From Gemmatimonadota bacterium (GTDB taxonomy: Bacteria; Latescibacterota; UBA2968; UBA8231), in the NCBI GenBank assembly GCA_018660835.1, contig JABJJN010000024.1, forward strand, positions 126,501 through 190,500: a stretch of 64,000 bases of DNA. The letters run 5' to 3'. Both the position numbers and the translations under genes were made by a program. Below the pieces are notes generated by a model, which saw nothing but the letters and a program-made list of their open reading frames with translations, ran no database searches and was not told the origin of the DNA. Below, piece after piece: positions 40,112 to 51,176 of this stretch. Positions within the stretch are counted from its first letter, which is position 1, and each line of letters begins with the position of its first letter.

Positions 40112-40919
40112 ACACCTAGGTTGGATCGCGCTGACGACACTCGTCCTGGCTGCTTGTGAGTCGTCAGACGAGACCGATCCGGTGGTGGCACGCGTGGACG
40201 ACGCAAAACTGACCGTGGCGGTCCTGACCGATCAGATCCCCGGCACGGACGTGACGAGCGAGGAACGGCGTCTGTACGTGGACAAGTGGCTGCAGCAGGA
40301 ACTGCTGTATCAGGAGGCACTCGAACAGGATTTCGCCAGCAAGGCGCGGGTACAGCGGTTGATCGACCAGGCGACACGAGACCTGATTGTGGCCGCTTAT
40401 ATCGACGAGACCTTTGAAGACACGCAGATCGAGATCACCGACGAGGACGTGGAGCAACGCTACCACCTGCATTCAGAGCGTTATCTGCGCCATGATGCCG
40501 AAATTCACGCCCAGCACATTCTTGTCGGTTCACGGCGCGACGCCAGCTCTTTGCGTCAGGCCTTGCTTCGTGGCGAGAGTTTTGAAGACAAGGCGCGCGA
40601 TCTGTCTCTCGACTTAGAGACGCATACGGAAGGCGGCGACCTGGGCTTTTTTGCCGCCAGTGAGTACCCTGAACTCTGGGAAGCTTGTGCAAATCTCACG
40701 AAGGGCCAGATCTCGCAGCCCGTATCTTCGGAACGGGGATACCACATCGTGCGTCTGTTGGAGCGCAAGGAACCGGGCACCGTTCAGGAACTGGCTGACG
40801 TCGAACAGCGCGTGCGCATTGAGTTGATCCGCGAAAGACATGTGCAACGCCTCGATGATCTGATCACCCGGCTGAAGGACGACCACTCCTGGCACATCGA
40901 CGAAACTCTCTTTGAGTAA
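40086..40919 (+). CDS. parvulin-type peptidyl-prolyl isomerase lipoprotein
   Basis: 277 aa from GTG 40086, which overlaps the end of mfd and has GGAG 7 bases upstream. The signal ends TLVLAAC (lipobox). An N-terminal SurA-like helical part (KWLQQELLYQEAL) and one rotamase domain with AEIHAQHILV, GGDLGFF and ISQPVSSERGYHIVRL follow. Probably tethered in the periplasm, assisting folding. Its stop region overlaps surA by 8 bases. Confidence 0.85.
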   Translation: MTCSKNCSRHLGWIALTTLVLAACESSDETDPVVARVDDAKLTVAVLTDQIPGTDVTSEERRLYVDKWLQQELLYQEALEQDFASKARVQRLIDQATRDLIVAAYIDETFEDTQIEITDEDVEQRYHLHSERYLRHDAEIHAQHILVGSRRDASSLRQALLRGESFEDKARDLSLDLETHTEGGDLGFFAASEYPELWEACANLTKGQISQPVSSERGYHIVRLLERKEPGTVQELADVEQRVRIELIRERHVQRLDDLITRLKDDHSWHIDETLFE

Positions 40920-42270
40920 ACGTGAACAACGAGCAAATGTGAACAAACTGACACCGAAAAATCTGGCTGCTGTCGCGGGCGTTGTCTTTGCCCTGTTTCT
41001 GACGATCCCCACCGCGTGTGACGCGAAACCCGAACTACTCGACCGAATCGTCGCTGTCGTCGACGATGAGGTCATCCTGTGGTCAGAGCTGACCCTGCGC
41101 ACACAGATGGATCTGCAGCAGCAACAGCGCAATCCGGCTTATCTGAACCAGATCCAGCTGCAGGGAGAAATGCAGCGCATTCTGGATGACATGGTAGACG
41201 AACGCGTCGTCGTACTGAAGGCACTGGAAGACAGCATCGAGATCGACAACCAGCAGGTTGAAGACATGCTCGCTGCTGAGTGGAGCCGCGTTCGCGACCA
41301 GGTTTCGAAGTTGGAATTCGCCACGATGCTGGAGAAGTCCGGCATGAGCGAGCGGCAGTTGCGCGCGACCTACCGCAAGCAGATCCGCGATCGCATGCTC
41401 TACGACCAGATGGTGCAGAAGGTCGCTTACTCGCATTTCATCACACGCCGCGATGTAGATGAGTTTCGCGCCCGCTACACCGACTCCCTGCCAAGCAGAT
41501 TCTCTGTCAGTCAGATTAATGTCCGCGTGACACCTGACGAAAGTGTGCGCGAAGCCGCACTGCAGCAGATGACGCAGGTTCAGAGTCTGCTGACACAAGG
41601 CGAGTCCTTTGCGGATCTGGCGATCGCCCATTCGCAGGACCCCGGCTCGGCCGGCTCGGGAGGTGATCTGGGCTGCTTCAGTTCGGGCACAATGATCCCC
41701 GAATTTGAACGGGCTGCTGCCGAACTTCGGCCAGGCCAGGTGTCAGAGCCTGTGCTGACAGGTTTTGGGTATCACCTGATTCAGCTCCACGAGAAACGTG
41801 AAGAAGAGCTGTGTGCCAGCCATATCCTGCTGCAACTGAAAGCAACCGGCGATGATCGCGAACGAGCCCTCTCCGTTCTGCGCGATCTGCGCCAGAGAGC
41901 GATGGACGGTGATGATTTCGCTCAGCTGGCTCGCGACCACTCCGAAGACCCAGGTTCAGCACGTCAAGGTGGCTTGTGGCAGGTCCTCGAACGCGAACAT
42001 CTACCGCCCATCGTCCAACCTTACATTCGCCATCTCGGTCTGGGTGATGTGAGCGAGCCCTTCGTGTTGGAAACAGGGGGCCACATTCTCAAGATCAACG
42101 ACGATTATTCCACCTTGGAGTCGCTCGTGCGCGAAGAGATGGTCGATGTGCGCATGGAAGAGGTCATCGGCGAGTACCGGACATTGATTCATGTCGAGGT
42201 ACGACTCGAGGAAGAATGGTTGTGGGATCCCCTGACGGCGCAGAATGCATCACCCGTCGAGGGCAGCTGA
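40912..42270 (+). CDS. surA: SurA-type periplasmic chaperone/isomerase
   Basis: 452 aa from TTG 40912; the in-frame GTG at 40939 would trim nine residues. A signal peptide (LAAVAGVVFALFLTIPTACDA) precedes RIVAVVDDEVILWSEL, the SurA N-terminal hallmark, then two parvulin domains (SGGDLGCFSSGTMIPEFE and a second ASHILLQL region). It carries outer-membrane proteins across the periplasm. Next to a parvulin lipoprotein it forms a two-gene chaperone pair. Confidence 0.93.
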   Translation: MSKREQRANVNKLTPKNLAAVAGVVFALFLTIPTACDAKPELLDRIVAVVDDEVILWSELTLRTQMDLQQQQRNPAYLNQIQLQGEMQRILDDMVDERVVVLKALEDSIEIDNQQVEDMLAAEWSRVRDQVSKLEFATMLEKSGMSERQLRATYRKQIRDRMLYDQMVQKVAYSHFITRRDVDEFRARYTDSLPSRFSVSQINVRVTPDESVREAALQQMTQVQSLLTQGESFADLAIAHSQDPGSAGSGGDLGCFSSGTMIPEFERAAAELRPGQVSEPVLTGFGYHLIQLHEKREEELCASHILLQLKATGDDRERALSVLRDLRQRAMDGDDFAQLARDHSEDPGSARQGGLWQVLEREHLPPIVQPYIRHLGLGDVSEPFVLETGGHILKINDDYSTLESLVREEMVDVRMEEVIGEYRTLIHVEVRLEEEWLWDPLTAQNASPVEGS

Positions 42271-42282
42271 GGCATTTGTTGG

Positions 42283-42576
42283 ATGGTCCGTATTGACGCA
42301 TTTCTGAAGAATGTCGGCCTCTACAAATCTCGCTCACAGGCCAAGATCTGTTGCGATGAGGGTCGTGCCCATATTGGCGGACAACGTGCGCGACCGTCGC
42401 AGGAGGTGCGTGTCGGCGACCAGCTTCGCGTCGAGACGAGCTCGCAGATTTTTGAAATTGAGGTTCTCCAGGTCCCCAGTCGCCCAGTTGCCCGGGCACG
42501 ACGTGTTGAGTGTTATCGGGTCGTGTCACGCGAGGCTGTGGCTGAAGAGATTCTCAGCTTTGACGATGATGCCTAG
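42283..42576 (+). CDS. Hsp15-like S4-domain RNA-binding protein
   Basis: 97 aa. The S4 fold is marked by RIDAFLKNVGLYKSRSQAKICCDEGRAHI (split: residues 3-15 and 16-31). Hsp15 rescues aborted 50S subunits with peptidyl-tRNA. ATG start, 13 bases after surA, in the mfd-surA run. Confidence 0.88.
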   Translation: MVRIDAFLKNVGLYKSRSQAKICCDEGRAHIGGQRARPSQEVRVGDQLRVETSSQIFEIEVLQVPSRPVARARRVECYRVVSREAVAEEILSFDDDA

Positions 42577-42599
42577 GCTGCAGTCTGAGATGGGCCCGC

Positions 42600-43370
42600 A
42601 TGGGGTCTGAAACCGACGACGCTGGATCTCGCGTTGAACCCTACGAGTCTCTGGCGCCGATCTACGATCACGTCATGCGCCATGTCGACTATGGCCACTG
42701 GGTTCGTTATATCGACGAGTTGCTGCGCGATACGGGCGATGCACCTCGTCAGTTGATCGAATTGGCCTGCGGCACGGGCAATGCCACTTTCGCCCTGGCT
42801 GATCTTTCCTACGACATTCGCGGCTACGACGGTTGCGAGGCGATGGTACGCGTTGCCGCCCACAAGGCAGCGGCAGATGGTCGTGGTATCGCCTTTGACA
42901 CACGTGATCTACGCGATCTTCACGACGTGGCTCCTGCGCAAGCCGTCGTCTGCCTCTATGACAGCATGAACTACATGCTGGAAACGGCCGACATCGATCA
43001 GGCGCTGAAGCAGATTCATGGGGTGCTGATCTGCGGCGGAACCTTTATCTTCGATGTCTGCACTGAGCAGAATTCGTTGCTGCATTTCGATGGAATTGTC
43101 GACGACGAAGAGGGACCCGGATTCCGCTACACGCGGCGCAGCGATTACGATCGCAGCGAACGCTTGCAGGTCAACGATTTCGATATCGAGTTCGATGACG
43201 GTCGCCGTCATCAGGAGACCCATGTTCAACACATTTACCCGATTGACGAGCTACGTGATCGCATCGAGGCGAGCCCCATGCGATTGCGCTCGGCCTTCGA
43301 TGGCTTCACCAAACGCAAAGGCTCGGAACGTTCCGACCGCGTGCACTTCGTGCTGCAGCGGGATGACTGA
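42600..43370 (+). CDS. class I SAM-dependent methyltransferase
   Basis: 256 aa. YESLAPIYDHVM at about 17-28 and motif I ELACGTGN at about 58-65 identify a class I methyltransferase; IRGYDGCEAMV fits motif II. Substrate cannot be inferred. It is 24 bases after the Hsp15-like gene and 9 before nrnA. Confidence 0.85.
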   Translation: MGSETDDAGSRVEPYESLAPIYDHVMRHVDYGHWVRYIDELLRDTGDAPRQLIELACGTGNATFALADLSYDIRGYDGCEAMVRVAAHKAAADGRGIAFDTRDLRDLHDVAPAQAVVCLYDSMNYMLETADIDQALKQIHGVLICGGTFIFDVCTEQNSLLHFDGIVDDEEGPGFRYTRRSDYDRSERLQVNDFDIEFDDGRRHQETHVQHIYPIDELRDRIEASPMRLRSAFDGFTKRKGSERSDRVHFVLQRDD

Positions 43371-43379
43371 GGCATTGCA

Positions 43380-44357
43380 ATGAGGCTACGTCCAACACAA
43401 TTGGACGTCACTGACCTCGACGAGGCCGCTGCCTTTCTGCGCGATTGTGAGGAGGTGATGCTGACTTCTCACGTCAACAGTGATGGCGATGGAATCGGTG
43501 GATGTCTGGCGCTCGCGGGTCTGTTACGGAAATTGGGCAAGTCTCCCAGTATCGTACTACAGGATGTGCCTGCCCATGCCTACGCTTTCCTCGCAGATTT
43601 CGATGACATCATCCAGGCAACCACGCCAGCGGCGCGCACCTTTGATCGGGTCATCGTCCTCGACTGCCCGCAGATTGAACGCATTGGCACAGCGACTGAA
43701 TCTGTTGCGGAGGATGCCGCCGTCCTGAATCTCGATCACCATGTGGACAACCAGCGCTTTGGTGATGTGAACGTCGCCAGTGACGAGGTCTGTTCGACCT
43801 GCGAGCTTGTCTACCACATCGCCGCCCACATGGAACTGGAGATTGAGGCCGATACGGCAGAGCAGCTGTATGCGGGGATCATCTTTGACACGGGCAACTT
43901 CCGCTATTCCCTGACGACGCCGATCTCCATGGAGGTCGCCGCCGAATTGGTACGATGCGGCGCGCGGCTCGATCATATAGCGGATAGACTCTACAACAAC
44001 TCCACCCTCGGCTCAGTAAAGCTGGTAGGTCGCGCGATCGAGTCGTTGCAGCTGTATTGCGATGCTCGCTTTGCCATCCTTCATCTGACGAATCAAGACA
44101 TGCAATTGGGTGATCCGGAAGCGGCCGTGAACTATGGCCTCATGGTCGGAGGTGTTGAGGTGACGGCCCTGTTGAAGGAAGAACAACCAGGAAAATTTCG
44201 CATCAGCCTGCGCTCGCGTGAGACGGTAGACGTCAGCGCCCTGGCGCACGGATTCGGCGGCGGTGGTCACGCCCGTGCCGCAGGTTGCCGACTGGAAGGG
44301 ACAGCAGAGGAAGTGAGACACCTACTACAAGAAGCCGTGGGCAAGGCACTGCCATGA
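43380..44357 (+). CDS. DHH-family phosphoesterase, NrnA-like
   Basis: 325 aa. SHVNSDGDGIGG (about 31-42), NLDHH at about 117 and GGGHARAAG near the C-terminus give the DHH/DHHA1 pattern of nanoRNase/pAp phosphatases. They degrade short RNA or 3'-phosphoadenosine 5'-phosphate. Its TGA overlaps the ATG of the carbamoyltransferase. Confidence 0.9.
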   Translation: MRLRPTQLDVTDLDEAAAFLRDCEEVMLTSHVNSDGDGIGGCLALAGLLRKLGKSPSIVLQDVPAHAYAFLADFDDIIQATTPAARTFDRVIVLDCPQIERIGTATESVAEDAAVLNLDHHVDNQRFGDVNVASDEVCSTCELVYHIAAHMELEIEADTAEQLYAGIIFDTGNFRYSLTTPISMEVAAELVRCGARLDHIADRLYNNSTLGSVKLVGRAIESLQLYCDARFAILHLTNQDMQLGDPEAAVNYGLMVGGVEVTALLKEEQPGKFRISLRSRETVDVSALAHGFGGGGHARAAGCRLEGTAEEVRHLLQEAVGKALP

Positions 44358-45283
44358 GCGACGCTCAACATCTGGTCACCCTGAAGGACTGGAGTGCCGA
44401 AGACATCCGGCAGGTCGTTGACGCCGGGATCGCTGTGAAGAGAGATCCTGCAAAATACTCGACCGCCTTGGCTGGAAAGTCTGCTGCCCTGCTGTTTCAG
44501 AAGACCTCAACACGTACTCGTTGTTCTGCTGAAGTGGGGATGTTCCAACTCGGCGGCCAGGGGGTGAATCTGGATTGGCGGGCGACGAATTTCGGCCTTG
44601 CAGATCTTGCCGATGAGATGCGGGTCCTGTCGACGTACTTCGATTTTCTCCTCGTGCGCCTCTTGGAATTTGAGGATGTGCGCACGACGGCCGAGGCTGT
44701 GGATGTGCCGACGATGAATGGCTGCTGCAACCGCTATCATCCACTGCAGGCACTGTGCGACCTACAGACGATTCAGGAAAAATTTGGTCACCTTGAAGGT
44801 GTGCGGCTGACCTACACCGGTATTCACAACAACGTCACCAATTCGCTCATCATCGCCGCGCTCCGCATGGGGATGCAGATCAATGTGGTCGCACCAGAGA
44901 TGAATGAAGCGGCACGCGACCCTGAACTGATGCAGATTGCCGCCGCGTCTGACAACTATCGAACCTTCGACAACTTGCGTGAGGCGGTCCTGGAAAGTGA
45001 CGTCGTCTACACGGACACCTGGCTCGACATGGAATTTTTCAACGACGAACGTTTTGAGCCGGAGAAGGAACGCCGGATCCGGCTTTTCGGACCCTATCAG
45101 TTGAATCGGCAGGTGCTGGAAGGCAGTGAGGCGTTGGTCATGCACTGCTTGCCCGCGCACCGCGGCTACGAAATCGAGAGCGAGCTCGTCGATGATCCTC
45201 GGTCCGTCGTCTTCGAGCAGGCGGAGAATCGTCTGCACTCGCAGAAGGCCGTCCTGCTCAAGCTTGCGGGCCAGTTGTCATGA
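44354..45283 (+). CDS. argF: ornithine carbamoyltransferase-family enzyme
   Basis: 309 aa from ATG 44354 (ATGA overlap with nrnA-like). The carbamoyl-phosphate motif STRTR, HPLQ, MHCLPAHRG and AENRLHSQKAVL identify the ornithine branch. The ornithine-binding SMG loop, usually D-x-W-x-S-M-G, reads DTWLDME here, and the usual HPTQ/HPCQ is HPLQ. Both changes could alter substrate choice; a succinyl- or other ornithine derivative is possible. No other arg gene is nearby. Confidence 0.82.
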   Translation: MSDAQHLVTLKDWSAEDIRQVVDAGIAVKRDPAKYSTALAGKSAALLFQKTSTRTRCSAEVGMFQLGGQGVNLDWRATNFGLADLADEMRVLSTYFDFLLVRLLEFEDVRTTAEAVDVPTMNGCCNRYHPLQALCDLQTIQEKFGHLEGVRLTYTGIHNNVTNSLIIAALRMGMQINVVAPEMNEAARDPELMQIAAASDNYRTFDNLREAVLESDVVYTDTWLDMEFFNDERFEPEKERRIRLFGPYQLNRQVLEGSEALVMHCLPAHRGYEIESELVDDPRSVVFEQAENRLHSQKAVLLKLAGQLS

Positions 45284-46101
45284 GAGCGCTCCCCATCGTC
45301 GTCTTGCTCTGTTTGAGCCTGGGCGTCGCCAGGGGGCAGTCAGGTGAGGCATCTGTCGCCGAGGGTGCCGAGACGACCGCAGCTGACGAGGATTCCGTCG
45401 CCATCGAGGTGATGCCCGGCAGCAAATACGGCATTCAGTTTATCCGCTATCCCGCGTCCGATTCGGTGACGCAGATGATCGTCAACCAAGCCGTCTACGT
45501 CGCCAACTTTGGCGATCGCGATGGCGTGAAACCCGGCTCGATCTTCCAGGTGTATGGCGGCGGAGATATAGTTGGATTGGTGCGGGTGGAACAGACATTT
45601 CGCGACTCCGCCTTCCTGCGCATGGTCACCCTGGAACGCAAGGTCGATCTCAAGTCCGACGTCGTGATCAAGCGTGGCTATCGCCTGTATCCAAAATATG
45701 TGCTACTGGAAACGGTGAATTTTGGTTCCGGCAAACCGGATTTTACCCCCGAAATGCACGAACGCATGCGTTTCGCTGCCCGTTTCATTCTCAGCTTTCC
45801 GGATTATCCCGTCGTGCTCGAGGGACACACGGACAACACGGGCGAAAAAGCCAAGAACGTCCAGCTCGCCATCCGCCGCGCATCCTCGATTGAGGACTAT
45901 CTCAACGACATCCAGCTGGTTCCCCGCAGTCAGATGTTCCCCGTCGGCTACGCCGACGAACGACCACTGGCAAGTAACAGCAAAGAAACGGGGCGTTTCG
46001 CCAACCGACGAGTCGATATCGTCCTCGTCGACGAGCTGCCCCCCGAGGCTGTTCCTAGCAGTCGGCAGGCGCCGACAGTGGACTTGGGAGCAACTCCTTA
46101 G
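45280..46101 (+). CDS. OmpA-family peptidoglycan-associated protein
   Basis: 273 aa, ATG overlapping the previous stop. Signal peptide to ARGQ, a central region ([23 protein letters not shown]) resembling FlgT-like or SH3-like domains, then an OmpA C-terminal domain ([12 protein letters not shown] and [10 protein letters not shown]). The domain binds peptidoglycan. The gene stops four bases into the opposite moaC gene. Confidence 0.87.
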   Translation: MRALPIVVLLCLSLGVARGQSGEASVAEGAETTAADEDSVAIEVMPGSKYGIQFIRYPASDSVTQMIVNQAVYVANFGDRDGVKPGSIFQVYGGGDIVGLVRVEQTFRDSAFLRMVTLERKVDLKSDVVIKRGYRLYPKYVLLETVNFGSGKPDFTPEMHERMRFAARFILSFPDYPVVLEGHTDNTGEKAKNVQLAIRRASSIEDYLNDIQLVPRSQMFPVGYADERPLASNSKETGRFANRRVDIVLVDELPPEAVPSSRQAPTVDLGATP

Positions 46102-46577
46102 CCGCCGGCAGCGACCCAACGACCGCTGCGCCCGCCGTCCTTCTCCAACAGCTTCAATTCGCCGATGACCATACCGCGATCCATGGCTTTGCACATGTCA
46201 TAGATCGTGAGTAGAGCGACACTCGCTGCGGTGAGTGCCTCCATTTCGACACCCGTTCGATCAGCCAGCCGCACCTGCGCCTCCACACACACACGATCCG
46301 GCAGGACCGTCAGGTCCACCTCGATGGACGTCGGGTTGAGTGGATGACACAGTGGAATGAGTTCGGCCGTGCGTTTGGCAGCCTGAATCCCGGCGATTCG
46401 GGCCGTGGTCAGCACATTGCCCTTGGCGATCTGATCAGAACTGATCGCCGCCGCCGTCGACCGTTGCATGCGGATCTCACCACCTACTCGCGCGACACGC
46501 TCCGTGACCTGCTTGTCCGAGACGTCGACCATGCGGGCCTGGCCCGTGTCGTCGAGATGGGTCAGTCCCTCTGCCAT
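46098..46577 (-). CDS. moaC: cyclic pyranopterin monophosphate synthase MoaC
   Basis: 159 aa, ATG start. [27 protein letters not shown] and CKAMDRGM are diagnostic. It converts the MoaA product to cPMP in molybdenum cofactor synthesis. It is 7 bases downstream of an unrecognised 457-aa protein and its stop codon overlaps that of the converging OmpA gene. No other moa gene is present. Confidence 0.95.
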   Translation of the reverse strand: MAEGLTHLDDTGQARMVDVSDKQVTERVARVGGEIRMQRSTAAAISSDQIAKGNVLTTARIAGIQAAKRTAELIPLCHPLNPTSIEVDLTVLPDRVCVEAQVRLADRTGVEMEALTAASVALLTIYDMCKAMDRGMVIGELKLLEKDGGRSGRWVAAGG

Positions 46578-46584
46578 GAAAGCC

Positions 46585-47958
46585 TCAGCCCTGGCCCCAG
46601 GGAGTAATCGCTTCCTTCAGTTGGGCATATCCCTCAAGGAATCCAGGACGCTCACCGGCATAGATCTTGTCGAATGTGGCCAGTGCCCCATCCAACCACG
46701 TCGCCAGTTCCTGATTGCCAGGATTTGCATCCAGATAGGCGTCGCGAATCAACACAAAGTGAATCCGTGGATCGTAGGGTCGCTTCGTACCACCCATGGA
46801 CTCGTCCCCATCGAGCAGACGCAGCAACATCGCGTCTGCCGAGCCGAGAGTCTGCTCATGGATCGGTGGGCCATCCATGCGATACATGACGGATGTCATA
46901 TCGCGACCATTGCCTGTGGTGTAACCCATCTCGCCCCACAGATCACTCATCTTGGCATCGGCACCCACCTTGTCGAGCACGAGTTGACCGAAATGCCGCA
47001 GCGGATCAGAGACATCGGCGAGCAAGTCGGTGAGTCGGTCCCCATCCAGATCTGTCGCCAGGACGATGGCGTCTTGCTTGTCGATCAGATCCCACAGCAG
47101 CAGACCATAATTTGTGTCCGCAATGTGCTGCTCGACGCGACCACTCCAGTTCTCCATGCCCGCCTTGAAGTCGTCGGGCAACAACGCGATGATGCGATCT
47201 ACCCGCTCACGATGCTCGACATAGCCGTCGACGGCATACTTACGACCTACCTCGAATTTCGTGTCCTGTAGCAACCATGACAGCAGGCCCGCATTGATCC
47301 CGTCTTCCATGGCCTGAGTCGGCTTGAAGGCGACGCGGCCCAGCTTGCCCGTTTCGTGCACCATCTGCAGGAAACGGCGGTTGGCGTAGGCCATCTGCAC
47401 GCCGGGAGTGTTCATCTCCGAATGGATGATCCCCGTCTCGGCACTCACATCGAAGACCGCTTTGTCCTGCGAGTACGGCAGGCAGGGCATGCAGCGGACG
47501 GCTGTAATCGTGCCATAGGGTCGCACATTGCAATAGACACCCGCCTGCGTGCGCAGGGGAGCGTTCCCCGATTTGCCTTGGACGACGACCTTGCCACCCT
47601 GACCGTCGTTGACGTAGGCGTCACCCGCCGTCGACCACTTGATCGAGGTGCAGGGCATGTTGCCAAACCAGGCCAGGGGTTCCAGATCCAGATCATGTCG
47701 GTACTGCGCCCACATAGGCACGCCGTAGAAAGGCAGACCGAGAATGTCGACTGCCGCCACGGTACCGATCAGCGCGTAGGCATCGGTCAGTGAATGAGCG
47801 ACAGGCTGAATGGAACCGTCGTGGTTGCCCCCCTGCCAGATCACCGCATCGGGATATCCTGTCGGGCGTAGGTCCGAGGGCTGAAACAAGCCCTCGAGGA
47901 GGCCTTGCAGATCTCCCCCGTCGGCCTCGGTGCGGGCAATGTTCATCAGGTCCAGCAT
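46585..47958 (-). CDS. unrecognised 457-aa protein upstream of moaC
   Basis: ATG at 47958; the frame is well formed and the protein has ordinary composition without signal peptide or membrane helix. I recognise no family. Notable segments are [21 protein letters not shown] near 36-56, [15 protein letters not shown] (a CxxC) near 156-170, and a Asp/Met-rich tail. It is co-directional with moaC at 7 bases, so a molybdenum-related or unrelated cofactor role is only a guess. Homology search would be decisive. Confidence 0.75.
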   Translation of the reverse strand: MLDLMNIARTEADGGDLQGLLEGLFQPSDLRPTGYPDAVIWQGGNHDGSIQPVAHSLTDAYALIGTVAAVDILGLPFYGVPMWAQYRHDLDLEPLAWFGNMPCTSIKWSTAGDAYVNDGQGGKVVVQGKSGNAPLRTQAGVYCNVRPYGTITAVRCMPCLPYSQDKAVFDVSAETGIIHSEMNTPGVQMAYANRRFLQMVHETGKLGRVAFKPTQAMEDGINAGLLSWLLQDTKFEVGRKYAVDGYVEHRERVDRIIALLPDDFKAGMENWSGRVEQHIADTNYGLLLWDLIDKQDAIVLATDLDGDRLTDLLADVSDPLRHFGQLVLDKVGADAKMSDLWGEMGYTTGNGRDMTSVMYRMDGPPIHEQTLGSADAMLLRLLDGDESMGGTKRPYDPRIHFVLIRDAYLDANPGNQELATWLDGALATFDKIYAGERPGFLEGYAQLKEAITPWGQG

Positions 47959-48132
47959 GGCAGTCTGCGTCTCCTGGATACAAGCGGAATTTGGGTCTGA
48001 TTTTGGCTCAAGAACCTAACGGCGCCTGAGAATGCCGGCAAACCCGAGCAACGGATCCTCGTTGACGACGGATTGGCAGATACGCCCCTCGATTCCCTCT
48101 GCTGGAAGCCGTTAAAATCATCGTTTCGAATC

Positions 48133-48161
48133 TTGCATTTTCCAGGAACCATCGGTATGTT
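48133..48161 (+). promoter_or_regulatory. groEL promoter
   Basis: TTGCAT (48133-48138), 17-bp spacer and TATGTT (48156-48161). Transcription would begin near 48168, just before the CIRCE element. Confidence 0.5.
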
Positions 48162-48182
48162 ACAAGCTTCGGTTAAGAAATT

Positions 48183-48209
48183 TCAGCACTCTGCAGGCGA
48201 GAGTGCTTA
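48183..48209 (+). promoter_or_regulatory. CIRCE-type HrcA operator
   Basis: TCAGCACTC, 9-nt spacer, GAGTGCTTA. It differs from the consensus TTAGCACTC-N9-GAGTGCTAA at two positions (one per arm). It is placed just downstream of the predicted start, typical for HrcA heat-shock repression. Confidence 0.85.
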
Positions 48210-48286
48210 TTCAAGAATGCAATTTAGCTAACTTACGTTTCTTCAACCACTTGCAGTACATTTCCCCCACCAATTAGGAGATATAG

Positions 48287-49912
<1,626 letters not shown>

Positions 49913-49968
49913 GATCCGACGCTGGCCGAGTTTGGCCACGCAGGATCTGTTCAGAGAGTTTAGCATTG

Positions 49969-50007
49969 AAAAAAGGGGCGTCCGCCACAGCGGATGCCCC
50001 TTTTTTT
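49969..50007. terminator. terminator after groEL
   Basis: Six A, GGGGCGTCCGC, loop CACA, GCGGATGCCCC and seven T (49969-50007). It separates groEL from the converging bactofilin gene and could serve both directions. Confidence 0.85.
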
Positions 50008-50052
50008 GTTCGATTTTCTGTACTCAGGATTGCGGATCGTAAGCCAACGGCC

Positions 50053-50430
50053 TCAGGCAGCTGAGCCAGATTCTTCTTCCGCTGGCGGGTCAGCAGGTGC
50101 GTCGGTCACATCCAGTCGGGCTCCTTCTTCGATCACCAGCTTCGGTGTCTTCACGGAACCACGAAAAGCAGCCGTCGAGGTAAAGTGAATCTCCCGCGAC
50201 GCTTGCAGATGGCCACTGACACGTCCCCGCACGATGGCCTCGCCGACCTCCAGTTGCTCAGCCTCCACCAGACCTTCTTCCCCTACTTCCAGTCGCTCCG
50301 GCGTGCGCAGCGTACCGCGGAAAGAGCCCTCGACATGCACGGTGTTGCCCACCTCGAGCGTGCCGACCATGGAACTGCCCTGGCCGATGACGGTCGCCGA
50401 TTCAGACCGTGTCGTTTCTTCGCGGTTCAT
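50053..50430 (-). CDS. bactofilin-type cytoskeletal protein
   Basis: 125 aa from ATG 50430, which overlaps the upstream stop (ATGA). The central part carries bactofilin beta-helix repeats (GTLEVGNTVHVEGSFRGTL, VGEAIVRGRVSGHLQA). The C-terminal tail is acidic and Pro-rich. Bactofilins polymerise and position peptidoglycan enzymes; bactofilin-M23 gene pairs are known in other bacteria. Here the partner is the degenerate M23 protein at 50427-51170. Confidence 0.88.
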   Translation of the reverse strand: MNREETTRSESATVIGQGSSMVGTLEVGNTVHVEGSFRGTLRTPERLEVGEEGLVEAEQLEVGEAIVRGRVSGHLQASREIHFTSTAAFRGSVKTPKLVIEEGARLDVTDAPADPPAEEESGSAA

Positions 50431-51170
50431 AACCACAGTTCGCCTATCTGAGGACGTCGTGTCAGTCCGTCTTCGATGAGAGCAAAGCGCACGCCGAGCC
50501 ACGGATGGCTCAGGCCGAGGGGCTGGCCCTTCTGTACGTACTGACCATCCTCGGTCGTTGTCGTAGACAGGCCGGTGTATTCGGTGAGAAGACCATTGCC
50601 GTGATCGATTCGCAGATGATGATCTCCGTCAGGCGCCAGTTCCCAGTTCACAATCCGACCGGCGGCGCTGGCGCGTACCAGACTACCTGAGGGCGGTCGA
50701 TAGAGCAGAACATTGCCCTCGTATTTCACGGACGTCGCACGCACCGGGGTCAGCGTCGGGACAGTGCGAAGCCGTCCATAACGCAGACGATCAACGACAC
50801 TGACCAGCTGTTCACCGACACGGCTTGTTCGGGCCAGCGGTCCACTGTCACTCAGACCGACGGCCTCCGCCGTGATCCGGCGAAGTTGTGCATTGCTCGC
50901 TTGCAGTTGATTGAGAACGACTTCCAGTTGGTCAACGCGCTGCACCTCCTCTACGAGGATGTCTTTGTCGCGCTGCAAACGCTCGACGCGTTTGGCATAC
51001 TCCTGAGACTGGATCATGGATCGCAGTCCAAGACCCAGCCCGATGAGGATGAGGGTCGCAATCAGGACCGCAACCCAGACCAAAAGGCGAGGGATCTTGT
51101 ATTCGTAGGTGCGGCCCCCCTCCTCTGGAATGATGAGGAGGGTCAGCCGACGGCCGGGGACCATATTCAC
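50427..51170 (-). CDS. M23/LytM-like protein with degenerate active site
   Basis: 247 aa; GTG 51170 or ATG 51164. One TM helix (about 30-52) and a coiled coil (about 55-100) precede a LytM-like domain with RIDHGNGLLTEYTGLS and VQKGQPLG. The usual metal ligands are not visible: the HxxxD site is not found, and the HLHFE strand reads VRFALIED. It therefore resembles noncatalytic LytM proteins that activate amidases, such as EnvC. It sits in an operon after the rod-like gene and before bactofilin. Confidence 0.78.
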   Translation of the reverse strand: MNMVPGRRLTLLIIPEEGGRTYEYKIPRLLVWVAVLIATLILIGLGLGLRSMIQSQEYAKRVERLQRDKDILVEEVQRVDQLEVVLNQLQASNAQLRRITAEAVGLSDSGPLARTSRVGEQLVSVVDRLRYGRLRTVPTLTPVRATSVKYEGNVLLYRPPSGSLVRASAAGRIVNWELAPDGDHHLRIDHGNGLLTEYTGLSTTTTEDGQYVQKGQPLGLSHPWLGVRFALIEDGLTRRPQIGELWL

Positions 51171-51176
51171 CCGACT

